A DNA stretch of 64,000 nucleotides from assembly GCA_041393535.1 (NCBI GenBank), contig JAWKJY010000006.1, positions 62,001 through 126,000 of the forward strand, written 5' to 3'. Origin of the DNA: JAWKJY01 sp041393535. Lineage in GTDB: Bacteria; Actinomycetota; Thermoleophilia; Gaiellales; Gaiellaceae. How positions within the stretch are numbered: position 1 is the stretch's first letter; every line of letters starts with the position of its first letter. Position numbers and translations under genes: made by a program. This document shows positions 24,691-33,002 of the stretch, piece by piece. Below the pieces are notes generated by a model, which was not told where the DNA came from, searched no databases, and saw only the letters and a program-made list of their open reading frames with translations.

Positions 24691-25869
24691 ATGACAAGCA
24701 ACGGAGATCCAGTCGTCGTCGTCGGCGGCGCTCGCACGGCGATCGGGCGCTTCGGCGGCAGCCTCAAGGACGTCGACGCGTACAAGCTCGGCGCCGCCGC
24801 CATCGTCGAGGCCCTGAGCCGCTCGGGCGTCGATCCCGAGCAGGTCGACGAGGTCGTCATGGGCCAGATTGGCCAGGTCGGCCCCGACGCCTACAACGCC
24901 CGCCGCTGCGCGATCGAGGCCGGCATCCCGGTCACCTCGACGGCGATGACGGTCAACCGCCTCTGCTCGTCGGGCCTGCAGGCGATCCTCTCGGGCGCCC
25001 AGGAGATCCTCACCGGCCAGGCCGACGTCGTCGTCGCGGGCGGCGACGAGTCGATGAGCCGCCAGCCCTTCCTCGACTTCGGCGCGCGCGACGGCTACCG
25101 GCTCGGCTCGCGCACCCTCGTCGACGGGACGATGTCGATGGTCACCGACCCGTTCGGCAACTACCCCATGGGCTACACGGGCGAGATGGTCGCCGAGCGC
25201 TACGAGGTCGGCCGCGAGGCGCAGGACCGCTGGGCGTTCGAGAGCCAGCAGAAGGCCGCGGCCGCGATCGAGGCCGGGCGCTTCGACGAGCAGATCGTCC
25301 CGATCGACGTGCCCCGGAAGGAGCCGTTCGTCCGCGACGAGCACCCGCGCGCCGACACGACGCTCGAGGGCCTCGGCAAGCTCAAGGCCGTCTTCAAGGA
25401 AGGCGGCTCGATCACCGCGGGCAACTCCGCCGGGATCAACGACGGCGGGGCCGCGGTCGTGCTGATGAAGCAGTCCGAGGCCGAGCGTCGCGGGCTCGAG
25501 CCGCGGCTCGTGCTCCGCGCGTGGGCCGTCACCGGGATCGCGCCCGAGATCATGGGCTACGCGCCCGCGCACGCGATCCCCAAGGCCTGCGAGAAGGCCG
25601 GGATCACGGTCGACGACCTGGACGTGGTCGAGCTGAACGAGGCGTTCGCCGCCCAGGTCGTCGCGATCGTGCGCGACGCCGGGCTCGATCCGGAGAAGGT
25701 GAACCCGAACGGCGGCGCGATCGCCCTCGGTCACCCCGTCGGCGCGACCGGCGCGATCATGACCGTGAAGCTCATGCACGAGCTGGAGCGCACGGACGGC
25801 CGCTACGGCGTCGTCACGATGTGCATCGGCGGCGGTCAGGGCATGGCCGCGGTGTTCTCGCGGAGCTAG
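24691..25869 (+). CDS. acetyl-CoA C-acetyltransferase (thiolase)
   Basis: 392 residues. Condenses or cleaves acetyl-CoA/acetoacetyl-CoA. The acylated Cys92 lies in MTVNRLCSSGLQAILSGAQE. Also seen are AGGDESMSRQPF, NSAGINDGGAAVVLMKQSEA, VVELNEAFAAQVVAIVRDAG, GGAIALGHPVGATGAIMTVK with the catalytic His, and the C-terminal VTMCIGGGQGMAAVFS with the base Cys. Length is normal. It stands alone: leaderless-type promoter before it, two-hairpin repeat directly after its stop. A general role in fatty-acid or polyhydroxyalkanoate metabolism is likely. Confidence 0.93.
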   Translation: MTSNGDPVVVVGGARTAIGRFGGSLKDVDAYKLGAAAIVEALSRSGVDPEQVDEVVMGQIGQVGPDAYNARRCAIEAGIPVTSTAMTVNRLCSSGLQAILSGAQEILTGQADVVVAGGDESMSRQPFLDFGARDGYRLGSRTLVDGTMSMVTDPFGNYPMGYTGEMVAERYEVGREAQDRWAFESQQKAAAAIEAGRFDEQIVPIDVPRKEPFVRDEHPRADTTLEGLGKLKAVFKEGGSITAGNSAGINDGGAAVVLMKQSEAERRGLEPRLVLRAWAVTGIAPEIMGYAPAHAIPKACEKAGITVDDLDVVELNEAFAAQVVAIVRDAGLDPEKVNPNGGAIALGHPVGATGAIMTVKLMHELERTDGRYGVVTMCIGGGQGMAAVFSRS

Positions 25870-25889
25870 GCGCTCGCTGGGGGAGGGAG

Positions 25890-26031
25890 CTGGGGGGGAG
25901 AAGCTCGCGCTTCTCCCCCAGGGCCCCCTCATCACGCCGACCGACTCGCACCCGGGCTCCCGCCTCACGATCGCGCCGGCGCGGCCTCCGAGCCGCCGCG
26001 CTCGTCGGAGTGCAGCAAGCTGCCTCCTCCC
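25890..26031 (+). repeat. two-hairpin intergenic repeat, copy A
   Basis: Starts 20 nt after the thiolase stop. Hairpin 1 is built on GGGGGAGAAGC-tcgc-GCTTCTCCCCC. Then come the conserved CCCCCTCATC, GGGCTCCCGCC and GGCCTCCGAG boxes. A degraded hairpin 2 carries GTCGGAG-TGCAGCAAGCTGC-CTCCTCC. It lies between convergent genes. This is the most diverged plus-strand copy. Confidence 0.7.
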
Positions 26032-26085
26032 GCAGATCGCCGAGGTCGGACTGCTCATCCGAGCGCGACGCTGCTCGGACGAGCG

Positions 26086-27483
26086 CTACAGGGACGGGCC
26101 TGCCAGGACGCGCGGGTCGGCGTCGGCCTCGACCGCGAGGGCCAGGCGGAGGACGAGCTCGTCCTCGAACCGCCGGCCGACGACCTGGACGCCGATCGGC
26201 AGGCCCGCCTCGCCGAGGGCCCAGGGGACGGCGATCGCCGGGGAGCCGGTCAGGTCGAACGGGATCGTCGCGCGCATGATCGTCCGCGGCGGGAGCGCCT
26301 CGCCGCCGATGACGAGCTGCTCCTGGTCGTGCGGCTGGGCCGGCGCCGGGCAGACCGGGCAGAGGATCGCGTCGTGCTCGCGCAGCAGGCCCGTGATCCC
26401 CTGCCGCAGCGCCTCGACGTCCGCCTCCGCGGCGAGGTACTCGTCGAGCGTCGCCCGGGGCAGCCCGAGGCGCCGCTGGAGGAACCAGTGCAGGTCGTCC
26501 TCGCGGCCGGTCACGAGCGGGCCGAAGAACCCGCCGCCCTCGGCGCCGTAGAGCCTGATCGTCAGCAGGTTGCAGTCGCGCGACGCCAGCCACGGGGCGT
26601 CGACCTGCTCGACCCGGTGGCCGCGAGCGGCGAGCGCCTCGCCGGCGGCGGCGACGGCGGCGGTCACCTCCGGCTCCGTCGGCCCGAACGCGTCGAGGAT
26701 CGCGATCCGCAGGGGGAAGGCCGGCGCGAGGTCGGCCGACGGCCGCGGCGCCGGCACGCAGTGCCAGTCCCGCCCGTCCGGGCCCGCGAGCAGCGACAGG
26801 GCGAGCGCGGCGTCCCGCACCGTGCGCGCCATCGGCCCGACGTGCATGAAGCGGAGGATCGCCTCGGGGAAGTGGCCGGTGAGCGGGACGAGCCCGTGGG
26901 TCGGCTTCAGGCCGACGACGCCGCAGGTGCCGGCAGGGATCCGGATCGAGCCGCCGAGGTCGCTGCCGAGGCCGAGCGGCGTCAGGCGCGCCGCGAGCGC
27001 GGCCGCCTCGCCGCCGCTCGAGCCCGCCGACGTCCGTGTCCCGTCCCACGGGTTGAGCGTCCGCCCGTAGACCCGGTTGTCCGTCTCCCACCAGAGCGCG
27101 AACTCCGGCGTGTTCGTCTTCCCGAGCAGGATCCCGCCCGCCTCGCGCAGCCGCGCGACCGCGGTCGCGTCCTCGCCGGGGACGTGATCGGCGAAGAGCA
27201 GGGAGCCGCGCGTCGTCCGCAGGCCGGCCGTGTCGAGCGTGTCCTTCGCCGTGAAGGGGACGCCGTGCAGCGGCCCGACGGCCTCGCCGCGGGCGAGCGC
27301 CGCATCGGCGGCGCGCGCCCGCTCCTCCGCGTCGCTCGCGAGCGCGACGACGCCGTTGACGGCCGCGCCCACCGACGCGATCCGCTCGTGCAGGGCGCGC
27401 ACCGCCTCGAGCGAGCTCGCCTCGCCCGCCCGGATCGCGGCGGCGAGCGCCGTCGCGTCGAGCTCGTGCAGCGCCCCGGCCAT
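26086..27483 (-). CDS. amidase-signature-family amidase
   Basis: 465 residues. Hydrolyses C-N bonds of amides or carbamoyl compounds. The Lys80-Ser-Ser triad is visible: GVPFTAKDTLDTAGLRTTRG, then TSAGSSGGEAAALAARLTPL with cis-Ser155, and GSDLGGSIRIPAGTCGVVGL with nucleophile Ser179. HVGPMARTVRDAALALSLLA and FDLTGSPAIAVPWALGEAGL complete the match. It is the last gene of the long LacI-headed operon, 2 nt behind the MDR dehydrogenase. Substrate unknown; an amide or hydantoin-derived acid imported by the Liv-type transporter would fit. Confidence 0.9.
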   Translation of the reverse strand: MAGALHELDATALAAAIRAGEASSLEAVRALHERIASVGAAVNGVVALASDAEERARAADAALARGEAVGPLHGVPFTAKDTLDTAGLRTTRGSLLFADHVPGEDATAVARLREAGGILLGKTNTPEFALWWETDNRVYGRTLNPWDGTRTSAGSSGGEAAALAARLTPLGLGSDLGGSIRIPAGTCGVVGLKPTHGLVPLTGHFPEAILRFMHVGPMARTVRDAALALSLLAGPDGRDWHCVPAPRPSADLAPAFPLRIAILDAFGPTEPEVTAAVAAAGEALAARGHRVEQVDAPWLASRDCNLLTIRLYGAEGGGFFGPLVTGREDDLHWFLQRRLGLPRATLDEYLAAEADVEALRQGITGLLREHDAILCPVCPAPAQPHDQEQLVIGGEALPPRTIMRATIPFDLTGSPAIAVPWALGEAGLPIGVQVVGRRFEDELVLRLALAVEADADPRVLAGPSL

Positions 27484-27485
27484 GC

Positions 27486-28466
27486 TCAGCCGCCGATCTC
27501 GAGGACGAGCTTGCCGAACTGCGCGCCCTCCTCCATCCGGGCGTGCGCGGCAGCCGCCTCCCCGAGCGGGCGGACGCTGTCGACGACCGGCTTCCAGTCG
27601 CCCCGGCCGATGCGGTCGAGCAGCGCGGCGAACTCGCTCGGGCTGCCCATCGTCGTCCCGAGCAGCGAGTGCTGGCCGAAGTAGAACGGCCGCACCTGCA
27701 GCTGGACCTCGGTGCCGCGCGTGGCGCCGAAGACGACCAGCCGCCCGCCGAGCGCGAGCGCGCGCAGCGAGTCCGGCCAGGTCGAGCCGACGGAGTCGAC
27801 GACGACGTCCACGCCGCGCCCGCCGGTGCGCTCGCGCACCTCGGCGGCCCAGTCGCCGGCGGTGTAGTCGATCCCCGCCTCCGCTCCGAGCTCGCGGGCG
27901 CGCTCGAGCTTCCCCTGCGACGAGGACGTGACGAGCACGCGCGCGCCGGCCTGGCGGGCGAGCTGGATCGCGAACGTCGCGACGCCGCTCCCGGCGCCGA
28001 GCACGAGCACCGTCTCCCCCGCCTCGAGGCGCGCGCGGGTGAAGAGCGCGCGGTAGGCGGTCAGCCCGGCGAGCGGAAAGGCCGCCGCCTCGTACCACGA
28101 GAGGCCGGGCGGCTTCGGGAAGACGTTCTCCTCGGGCACGCGGATCAGCTCCGCGTACGTGCCGTCGTCGGGCCCGCCGAGGATGCGGAAGTCCGGGCCC
28201 GGGGCCGCCTCGCGCTCGCCCCAGGCGAGCGAGGGCAGCACGACGACCTCCTCGCCCGTGTCGCGACGGACACCGGCGCCGTCCGAGCCCGGGACGAACG
28301 GGAACGGGAACTCGTAGACGCCCTTGCGCACGAGCGTGTCGCGCCGGTTGAGCGCGCACGCGCGCAGCTCGACGACCACCTCGCCCGGCCCCGCGACGGG
28401 GTCGGGCAGGGTGTCGAGCCGGAGCGTCTCCGGCCCCCCGAACGCACGGATCGCGATCGCCTGCAT
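27486..28466 (-). CDS. zinc-independent MDR oxidoreductase (quinone-reductase-like)
   Basis: 326 residues. It opens MQAIAIRAFGGPETLRLDTL and continues GEVVVELRACALNRRDTLVR. The GroES-like domain ends near residue 130. The Rossmann part has ETVLVLGAGSGVATFAIQLA (GxGxxG variant), VLVTSSSQGKLERARELGAE, GVDVVVDSVGSTWPDSLRAL and LGGRLVVFGATRGTEVQ. The structural-zinc cysteine loop of classical alcohol dehydrogenases is absent. It uses NAD(P)H on a ketone, enal or quinone. Four nt separate it from the gene upstream, so translation is coupled. Confidence 0.88.
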   Translation of the reverse strand: MQAIAIRAFGGPETLRLDTLPDPVAGPGEVVVELRACALNRRDTLVRKGVYEFPFPFVPGSDGAGVRRDTGEEVVVLPSLAWGEREAAPGPDFRILGGPDDGTYAELIRVPEENVFPKPPGLSWYEAAAFPLAGLTAYRALFTRARLEAGETVLVLGAGSGVATFAIQLARQAGARVLVTSSSQGKLERARELGAEAGIDYTAGDWAAEVRERTGGRGVDVVVDSVGSTWPDSLRALALGGRLVVFGATRGTEVQLQVRPFYFGQHSLLGTTMGSPSEFAALLDRIGRGDWKPVVDSVRPLGEAAAAHARMEEGAQFGKLVLEIGG

Positions 28467-28469
28467 GCC

Positions 28470-28907
28470 TCAGCCTCCCACCACGGACCACGGCCCGGTC
28501 TCCGCCAGCACGCGCCGACGGGCCGCGCAGGCATCCCGGACCTTCGTGAACGTCATCGACGCACCCTGCCGCTTCCAGCGGTAGAGCCCCTTCCCCGGGC
28601 AGGCGAGGCGCCCCTCCTCGGGGCCGAGCTCGACCGCCGCCACCCTCCGCGCCCTCGCGCCCTTGCCCACCTTCACGGTCGTCGGCGTCCAGGCACCCTG
28701 CACGACGACGCCGCCGCGGAGGATCGTCGCGTACGTGCGGTCGCGCGCGAAGGAGATCACCCAGGAGCCGGTCAGCGAGCCCTGGCCCGCGAGCGTCTTC
28801 TCGTACTTGCCCGGGAGCGCGGCACCGGCCGGCCCGGCCAGCGCGGCCGCGCCGGCGACCGTCGCGGCCGCGACGACCGTCGACCTCAGCTGCGGAGCGA
28901 GGCCCAT
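28470..28907 (-). CDS. small secreted protein of unknown function
   Basis: 145 residues. The ATG lies 22 nt inside the end of the cupin gene with GAGGAG upstream. A signal peptide is evident (RSTVVAAATVAGAAALAGPA, cleavage near GAALPG). The mature domain reads KYEKTLAGQGSLTGSWVISF, ARDRTYATILRGGVVVQGAW, EEGRLACPGKGLYRWKRQG and VRDACAARRRVLAETG, with two cysteines. The pattern resembles short lipocalin-like beta barrels. Its presence within a catabolic operon is odd. Not recognised further. Confidence 0.6.
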   Translation of the reverse strand: MGLAPQLRSTVVAAATVAGAAALAGPAGAALPGKYEKTLAGQGSLTGSWVISFARDRTYATILRGGVVVQGAWTPTTVKVGKGARARRVAAVELGPEEGRLACPGKGLYRWKRQGASMTFTKVRDACAARRRVLAETGPWSVVGG

Positions 28908-29284
28908 GGCTCCTCGGCGGAGACGTCGACGACCTCGTAGCCGCCCTCGCCGGCGGCCGGCGCGAGCACCACCTGGAGCTCGGCGACCTCGTCGAAGTCG
29001 TTGTAGGAGCCGTGGACGACGTCCCGGTCGATGTAGACGGAGTCGCCCGGGCCGAGCTCCTGGTGCTCGCCCTCCAGGTACTGGACGACCCGGCCGGCCT
29101 TGACGATGATCATCTCGTCCTGGTCCGGGTGCCGGTGGAACGCGTGGAACGCGCCCGGGACGAGCCGGACGTCCATCACCACGAACGTCTCGCAGCCGGT
29201 GTTCGGCGGCGCGGCGCGCATCCCCGCGCTGCCCCAGTCGAACTCCGTCACCTCGACGTCCCCGAGCTTGACGAACCTGCTCAC
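28886..29284 (-). CDS. cupin-domain protein
   Basis: 132 residues from a GTG. A single cupin: metal-binding motif 1 is GAFHAFHRHPDQDEMIIVKA (HxH...E), and motif 2 is GPGDSVYIDRDVVHGSYNDF with the last His. N-terminal FVKLGDVEVTEFDWGSAGMR. Single-domain cupins of this type bind a metal and act as small dioxygenases, isomerases or sensors. Its position after the Tm-1-like pair suggests a role in that pathway. Function otherwise unknown. Confidence 0.82.
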   Translation of the reverse strand: MSRFVKLGDVEVTEFDWGSAGMRAAPPNTGCETFVVMDVRLVPGAFHAFHRHPDQDEMIIVKAGRVVQYLEGEHQELGPGDSVYIDRDVVHGSYNDFDEVAELQVVLAPAAGEGGYEVVDVSAEEPWASLRS

Positions 29285-29308
29285 CGTCGCTCCTTCCCGC
29301 TGTCGTGC

Positions 29309-30184
29309 CTACGTGTCGACGGCGATTCCCTTGAACCGCCGCATGTTCGCCGTCATCGCGACCTCCGTCGGGAGCCGCTCCATGCTCGAGGCGCCGAAGA
29401 AGCCGACGACGCCCGTCGTGCGCTCGAGGACGTACGCCGCGTCCTCGGGCTCGGCGATCGGTCCTCCGTGGCAGAGGACGAGGATCTCCGGGTTCACCTG
29501 CTTCGCGACGTCGTGCATCGCCTGGATCAGCTCCACGGACTCGTCGAGCGTCCTCGCCGTCTGCGCGCCGATCGACCCCTTCGTCGTCAGGCCCATGTGC
29601 GGCACGAGCACGTCCGCGCCGGCCTCGGCCATCGCCCGCGCCTCGTCGACCGTGAACACGTACGGGCAGGTGAGCAGGTCGAGCTCGTGGGCGACGCGGA
29701 TCATCTCGACCTCGAGCCCGTAGCCCATGCCGGTCTCCTCGAGGTTCTGGCGGAACGTCCCGTCGATCAGGCCGACCGTCGGGAAGTTCTGGACGCCGCT
29801 GAAGCCGATCCGCTTCAGCTCGCGCAGGAAGACGGGCATCAGGCGGAAGGGATCGGTGCCACACACGCCCGCGAGCACCGGCGTGTCCGCCACCACCGGT
29901 AGCACCTCGCTCGCCATCTCGACGACGATCGCGTTCGCGTCGCCGTAGGGAAGCATCCCGGCCAGCGAGCCGCGCCCCGCCATCCGGTAGCGGCCCGAGT
30001 TGTAGATGATGATCAGGTCGCCGCCGCCCGCCTCGGCGCACTTGGCCGAGAGGCCGGTGCCGGCCCCGGCGCCGACGATCGGGCGTCCCGCTGCCACCTG
30101 CGCGCGCAGCCGCGCGAGCGCGTCCGCGCGGCCGACCCCCGCCACGCGCTCGTCCGCCGTGACGCCGTGCCCGCGTTCGCTCAT
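29309..30184 (-). CDS. TIM-barrel protein of the PEP-hydrolase-like family, Tm-1 partner
   Basis: 291 residues. The ATG overlaps the stop of the Tm-1-like gene (ATGA). A TIM barrel with RPIVGAGAGTGLSAKCAEAG, DLIIIYNSGRYRMAGRGSLA, GVCGTDPFRLMPVFLRELKR, FSGVQNFPTVGLIDGTFRQN, LETCPY-like LDLLTCPYVFTVDEARAMAE and VLCHGGPIAEPEDAAYVLER. This is the family labelled phosphoenolpyruvate hydrolase-like, almost always next to or fused with Tm-1-like proteins. Its true reaction is not established. The linkage in bacteria, plants and fungi implies the two proteins act together. Confidence 0.85.
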   Translation of the reverse strand: MSERGHGVTADERVAGVGRADALARLRAQVAAGRPIVGAGAGTGLSAKCAEAGGGDLIIIYNSGRYRMAGRGSLAGMLPYGDANAIVVEMASEVLPVVADTPVLAGVCGTDPFRLMPVFLRELKRIGFSGVQNFPTVGLIDGTFRQNLEETGMGYGLEVEMIRVAHELDLLTCPYVFTVDEARAMAEAGADVLVPHMGLTTKGSIGAQTARTLDESVELIQAMHDVAKQVNPEILVLCHGGPIAEPEDAAYVLERTTGVVGFFGASSMERLPTEVAMTANMRRFKGIAVDT

Positions 30185-31407
30185 CGCCGCGCCTCCTCCC
30201 ACGCGGTGCGCAGCTCGTGCAGCCGGTCGGCCAGCGCGAGCGCGAACCGCTCGTCGTTCACGTCCAGGTCGAGCCAGTGCGCCTCGACCCGCGGGTCGAG
30301 CGTCTCGCGCAGCGCGGCGAACAGCGCCTCGTCGGCCTCCGGGTCGTGGAACGGCATCCCCTCGACGTCGATCATCGAGACGCCGCCGAGCGGCACGAAC
30401 AGGGCCGTCGGTCCGGTGGCCGCGTTCAGCTTGCGGGCGATCCGCCGGCCCAGCTCGGCGCACTCCTCGGGCGTCGTGCGCATCAGCGTCACGGTCGGGT
30501 TGTGCACGTAGAGGTTCCGGCCCGCGAAGCGCTCCGGCACGGTCTCCCGCGGCCCGAAGTTGACCATGTCGAGCGCGCCGAGCGAGACGACCTGCGGGAT
30601 CCCGACCGCGCCGGCCGCGTCCAGCCGCTCCGGGCCGGCCGACAGGACGCCGCCGACGAGCTCGTCCGCGAGCTCCGTCGTCGTCACGTCGAGCGAGGCG
30701 GTGACGAACCCGTCCCGGATCAGCGCCTCCATCGACTGGCCGCCCGTGCCGGTCGCGTGGAAGACGAGCACCTCGTAGCCGAGCTCCTCGAGCCGCTCGC
30801 GCGCGCGCGTCACACACGGCGTCGTGACGCCGAACATCGACGCGGCGACGAGGGGGCGCGCCTCGCCGAGCGGCGGGACGGTCGCCTTGGCCATCCCGGC
30901 GATCGCCCCGGCGGCGTTCGCGATGATCCGCGCGGACACCTGGTTGATCCCCGCGATGTCGACGACCGAGTACGTCATCGTCACGTCGACGGCGCCGACG
31001 TAGGGCCGCGTGTCGCCCGAGGCGACGGTCGAGACCATCAGCTTCGGGACGCCGATCGGCAGGGCGCGCATCGCCTCGGTCGCGATCGCGGAGCCGCCCG
31101 AGCCGCCGAGCGCGACGACCCCGTCGAGCCGGCCCTCCGCGTGGAGCGCGCGGGCGATCGCGGCCGCGCCGCGGGCCATCGCCTCGACCGCCGCGCCGCG
31201 GTCGCCGGCTGCGGCGAGCGCCGCGACGTCGGCGCCGGCGGCGCGCGCGACCTCCTCCCGGGTGACGTCGGGCGCGAACGGCGGCGGGGCGACGATCCCC
31301 ACGTCGACGACGAGCACGTCGACGCCGTGCTCCCGCACGCGGTCGCGGAGGAACGCGTACTCGTGCCCCTTCGTGTCGAGCGTCCCGATCAGGACGACGG
31401 TCGGCAT
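30181..31407 (-). CDS. Tm-1-like ATP-binding protein (UPF0261)
   Basis: 408 residues. Signature LIGTLDTKGHEYAFLRDRVR at the N-terminus, then VVALGGSGGSAIATEAMRAL, VPKLMVSTVASGDTRPYVGA, YSVVDIAGINQVSARIIANA and FGVTTPCVTRARERLEELGY. The C-terminal half has VFHATGTGGQSMEALIRDGF and VNFGPRETVPERFAGRNLYV. It is homologous to plant Tm-1, which binds ATP; the bacterial reaction is unknown. It follows livF by 40 nt and overlaps its TIM-barrel partner. The context (importer, cupin, dehydrogenase, amidase) argues for a catabolic enzyme pair. Confidence 0.9.
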   Translation of the reverse strand: MPTVVLIGTLDTKGHEYAFLRDRVREHGVDVLVVDVGIVAPPPFAPDVTREEVARAAGADVAALAAAGDRGAAVEAMARGAAAIARALHAEGRLDGVVALGGSGGSAIATEAMRALPIGVPKLMVSTVASGDTRPYVGAVDVTMTYSVVDIAGINQVSARIIANAAGAIAGMAKATVPPLGEARPLVAASMFGVTTPCVTRARERLEELGYEVLVFHATGTGGQSMEALIRDGFVTASLDVTTTELADELVGGVLSAGPERLDAAGAVGIPQVVSLGALDMVNFGPRETVPERFAGRNLYVHNPTVTLMRTTPEECAELGRRIARKLNAATGPTALFVPLGGVSMIDVEGMPFHDPEADEALFAALRETLDPRVEAHWLDLDVNDERFALALADRLHELRTAWEEARR

Positions 31408-31447
31408 CGCTCCCTCCCTCGCCCTCCGCGCGGACCGTCGGGCCGGG

Positions 31448-32173
31448 TCAGTGGTGCTCGACGCGCGTGACGCCGAGGAACCGCTGCTGCAGCTCGGGAT
31501 CCTCGCGCAGGGCGGTCGCGGTGGTCTCCGTGAAGATGCGGCCCGCGACCATGACGAGCTGCCGCTCGGCGATCGCGGTGGCGACGCCGAGGTTCTGCTC
31601 GACGATCAGGAGCCCCATGCCCTCGTCGGCGACGAGGCCCCTGAGCGTCTCGATCATGTTCTCGACGATCGTCGGCGCGAGGCCCTCGGACGGCTCGTCC
31701 ATGATCAGCAGCTTCGGGTTCGTCAGCAGCGCCCGGCCGATCGCGAGCATCTGCTGCTCGCCGCCCGAGAGCGACGTGCCCGAGATGCCCTTCCGCTCGG
31801 CGAGGCGCGGAAAGAGGTCGTAGACGGCCGGGACGGTCCAGCGCGCGCTGGCGGGCGCGCCGATCATCCGCAGGTGCTCGTCCACGCTGAGCGACGGGAA
31901 CAGCCGCCGCCCCTGGGGGACGTAGCCGATGCCGCCGCTCGCGATCTTGTAGGAGGCGCGCCCGACGATCTCGTTGCCGAGGAAGCGGATCGAGCCCTTC
32001 GCGCTCGGCGGCGACATGCCCATGATCGCCTTGCAGAGGGTCGACTTGCCCATGCCGTTGCGGCCGATCATCGCCACCGGCTCCGCCCCCACGTCGAACT
32101 CGACGCCCTGCAGGACGTGCGCAGGGCCGTAGTACGCGTTCAGGTCGCGGACGGAGAGGATCGGCTCACTCAT
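31448..32173 (-). CDS. livF: branched-chain-type ABC transporter ATPase LivF
   Basis: 241 residues. Walker A is IGRNGMGKSTLCKAIMGM, the Q-loop region is GIGYVPQGRRLFPSLSVDEH, the signature is GTSLSGGEQQMLAIGRALLT, and Walker B is LLIMDEPSEGLAPTIVENMI. YAPAHVLQG-like NAYYGPAHVLQGVEFDV at the N-terminus and the short C-terminus are typical of LivF. The start overlaps the livG stop by 8 nt. It energises import by LivHM together with LivG. Confidence 0.93.
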   Translation of the reverse strand: MSEPILSVRDLNAYYGPAHVLQGVEFDVGAEPVAMIGRNGMGKSTLCKAIMGMSPPSAKGSIRFLGNEIVGRASYKIASGGIGYVPQGRRLFPSLSVDEHLRMIGAPASARWTVPAVYDLFPRLAERKGISGTSLSGGEQQMLAIGRALLTNPKLLIMDEPSEGLAPTIVENMIETLRGLVADEGMGLLIVEQNLGVATAIAERQLVMVAGRIFTETTATALREDPELQQRFLGVTRVEHH

Positions 32174-32960
32174 CGCCGTGCCCGTAGTAGCTGCCGCGGC
32201 CGAGGTAGAGGTCGTGGACGAGCTGGCTCGCGCGGATCTCGTCCGGCGTGCCCTCGACCACGATCGCGCCGTCGTGCATCATCGTCACGAACTCCGAGAC
32301 GGTCAGCGCGACGTCCATGTCGTGCTCGATCAGGATCAGCGTGATCGACCGGTCGAGCTCGAGCAGCATCTCGGTCAGCCGCACGCGCTCGGCGCGCGAG
32401 AGGCCGGCCGCAGGCTCGTCGAGCATCATCAGCTTCGGCTCGCCCGCGAGGGCCATGCCGACCTCCAGCTGGCGCTGCTCGCCGTGCGAGAGGTCGCGCA
32501 CCGATGCGCGCAGGCGCTCGCCGAGGCCGACGCGCTCGCCGACCTCGCGCGCCCGACCCCGCAGGCGGCGGTCCCGCGGCGTCAGGAAGGTGCGGAAGTG
32601 CCCGCCCTCCACGCCGAGGACCGAGAGGTAGAGGTTGTCCTCGACCGAGAGGCCGGGGAAGAGCCGGGACGTCTGGAACGTCCGGGTGAGGCCCATCCCG
32701 ACGCGGCTGCGCGCCGGGAGGATCGTCACGTCGGTCCCGAAGAGCTGGATGCTCCCGGCGGTCGGCGGGAACTCGCCCGCGATCACGTTGAAGAGCGTGG
32801 TCTTGCCGGCGCCGTTCGGCCCGAGGATGGCGCGGCGCTCGCCGGCGCGCACCTCGAGGTCGACGTCGCGCACGGCCTGGACGCCGCCGAAGCGCCGGCC
32901 GACCCCCCTGAGCAGGAGGATCGGCTCGGCGCTTGCGGCTGCAGGGGCGTGAGCGGTCAT
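32166..32960 (-). CDS. livG: branched-chain-type ABC transporter ATPase LivG
   Basis: 264 residues. GVGRRFGGVQAVRDVDLEVR, Walker A LGPNGAGKTTLFNVIAG, Q-loop VGMGLTRTFQTSRLFPGLSV, the signature LSHGEQRQLEVGMALAGEPK, Walker B MMLDEPAAGLSRAERVRLTE and the H-loop ILIEHDMDVALTVSEFVTMM. The LivG insert (LGVEGGHFRTFLTP) is present. It overlaps livF and lies 42 nt behind the binding-protein gene. Confidence 0.93.
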   Translation of the reverse strand: MTAHAPAAASAEPILLLRGVGRRFGGVQAVRDVDLEVRAGERRAILGPNGAGKTTLFNVIAGEFPPTAGSIQLFGTDVTILPARSRVGMGLTRTFQTSRLFPGLSVEDNLYLSVLGVEGGHFRTFLTPRDRRLRGRAREVGERVGLGERLRASVRDLSHGEQRQLEVGMALAGEPKLMMLDEPAAGLSRAERVRLTEMLLELDRSITLILIEHDMDVALTVSEFVTMMHDGAIVVEGTPDEIRASQLVHDLYLGRGSYYGHGDE

Positions 32961-33002
32961 GCGATGTCCTGGCTGCCGTTCACGCCCGTCGTGCTCGTGG
33001 GA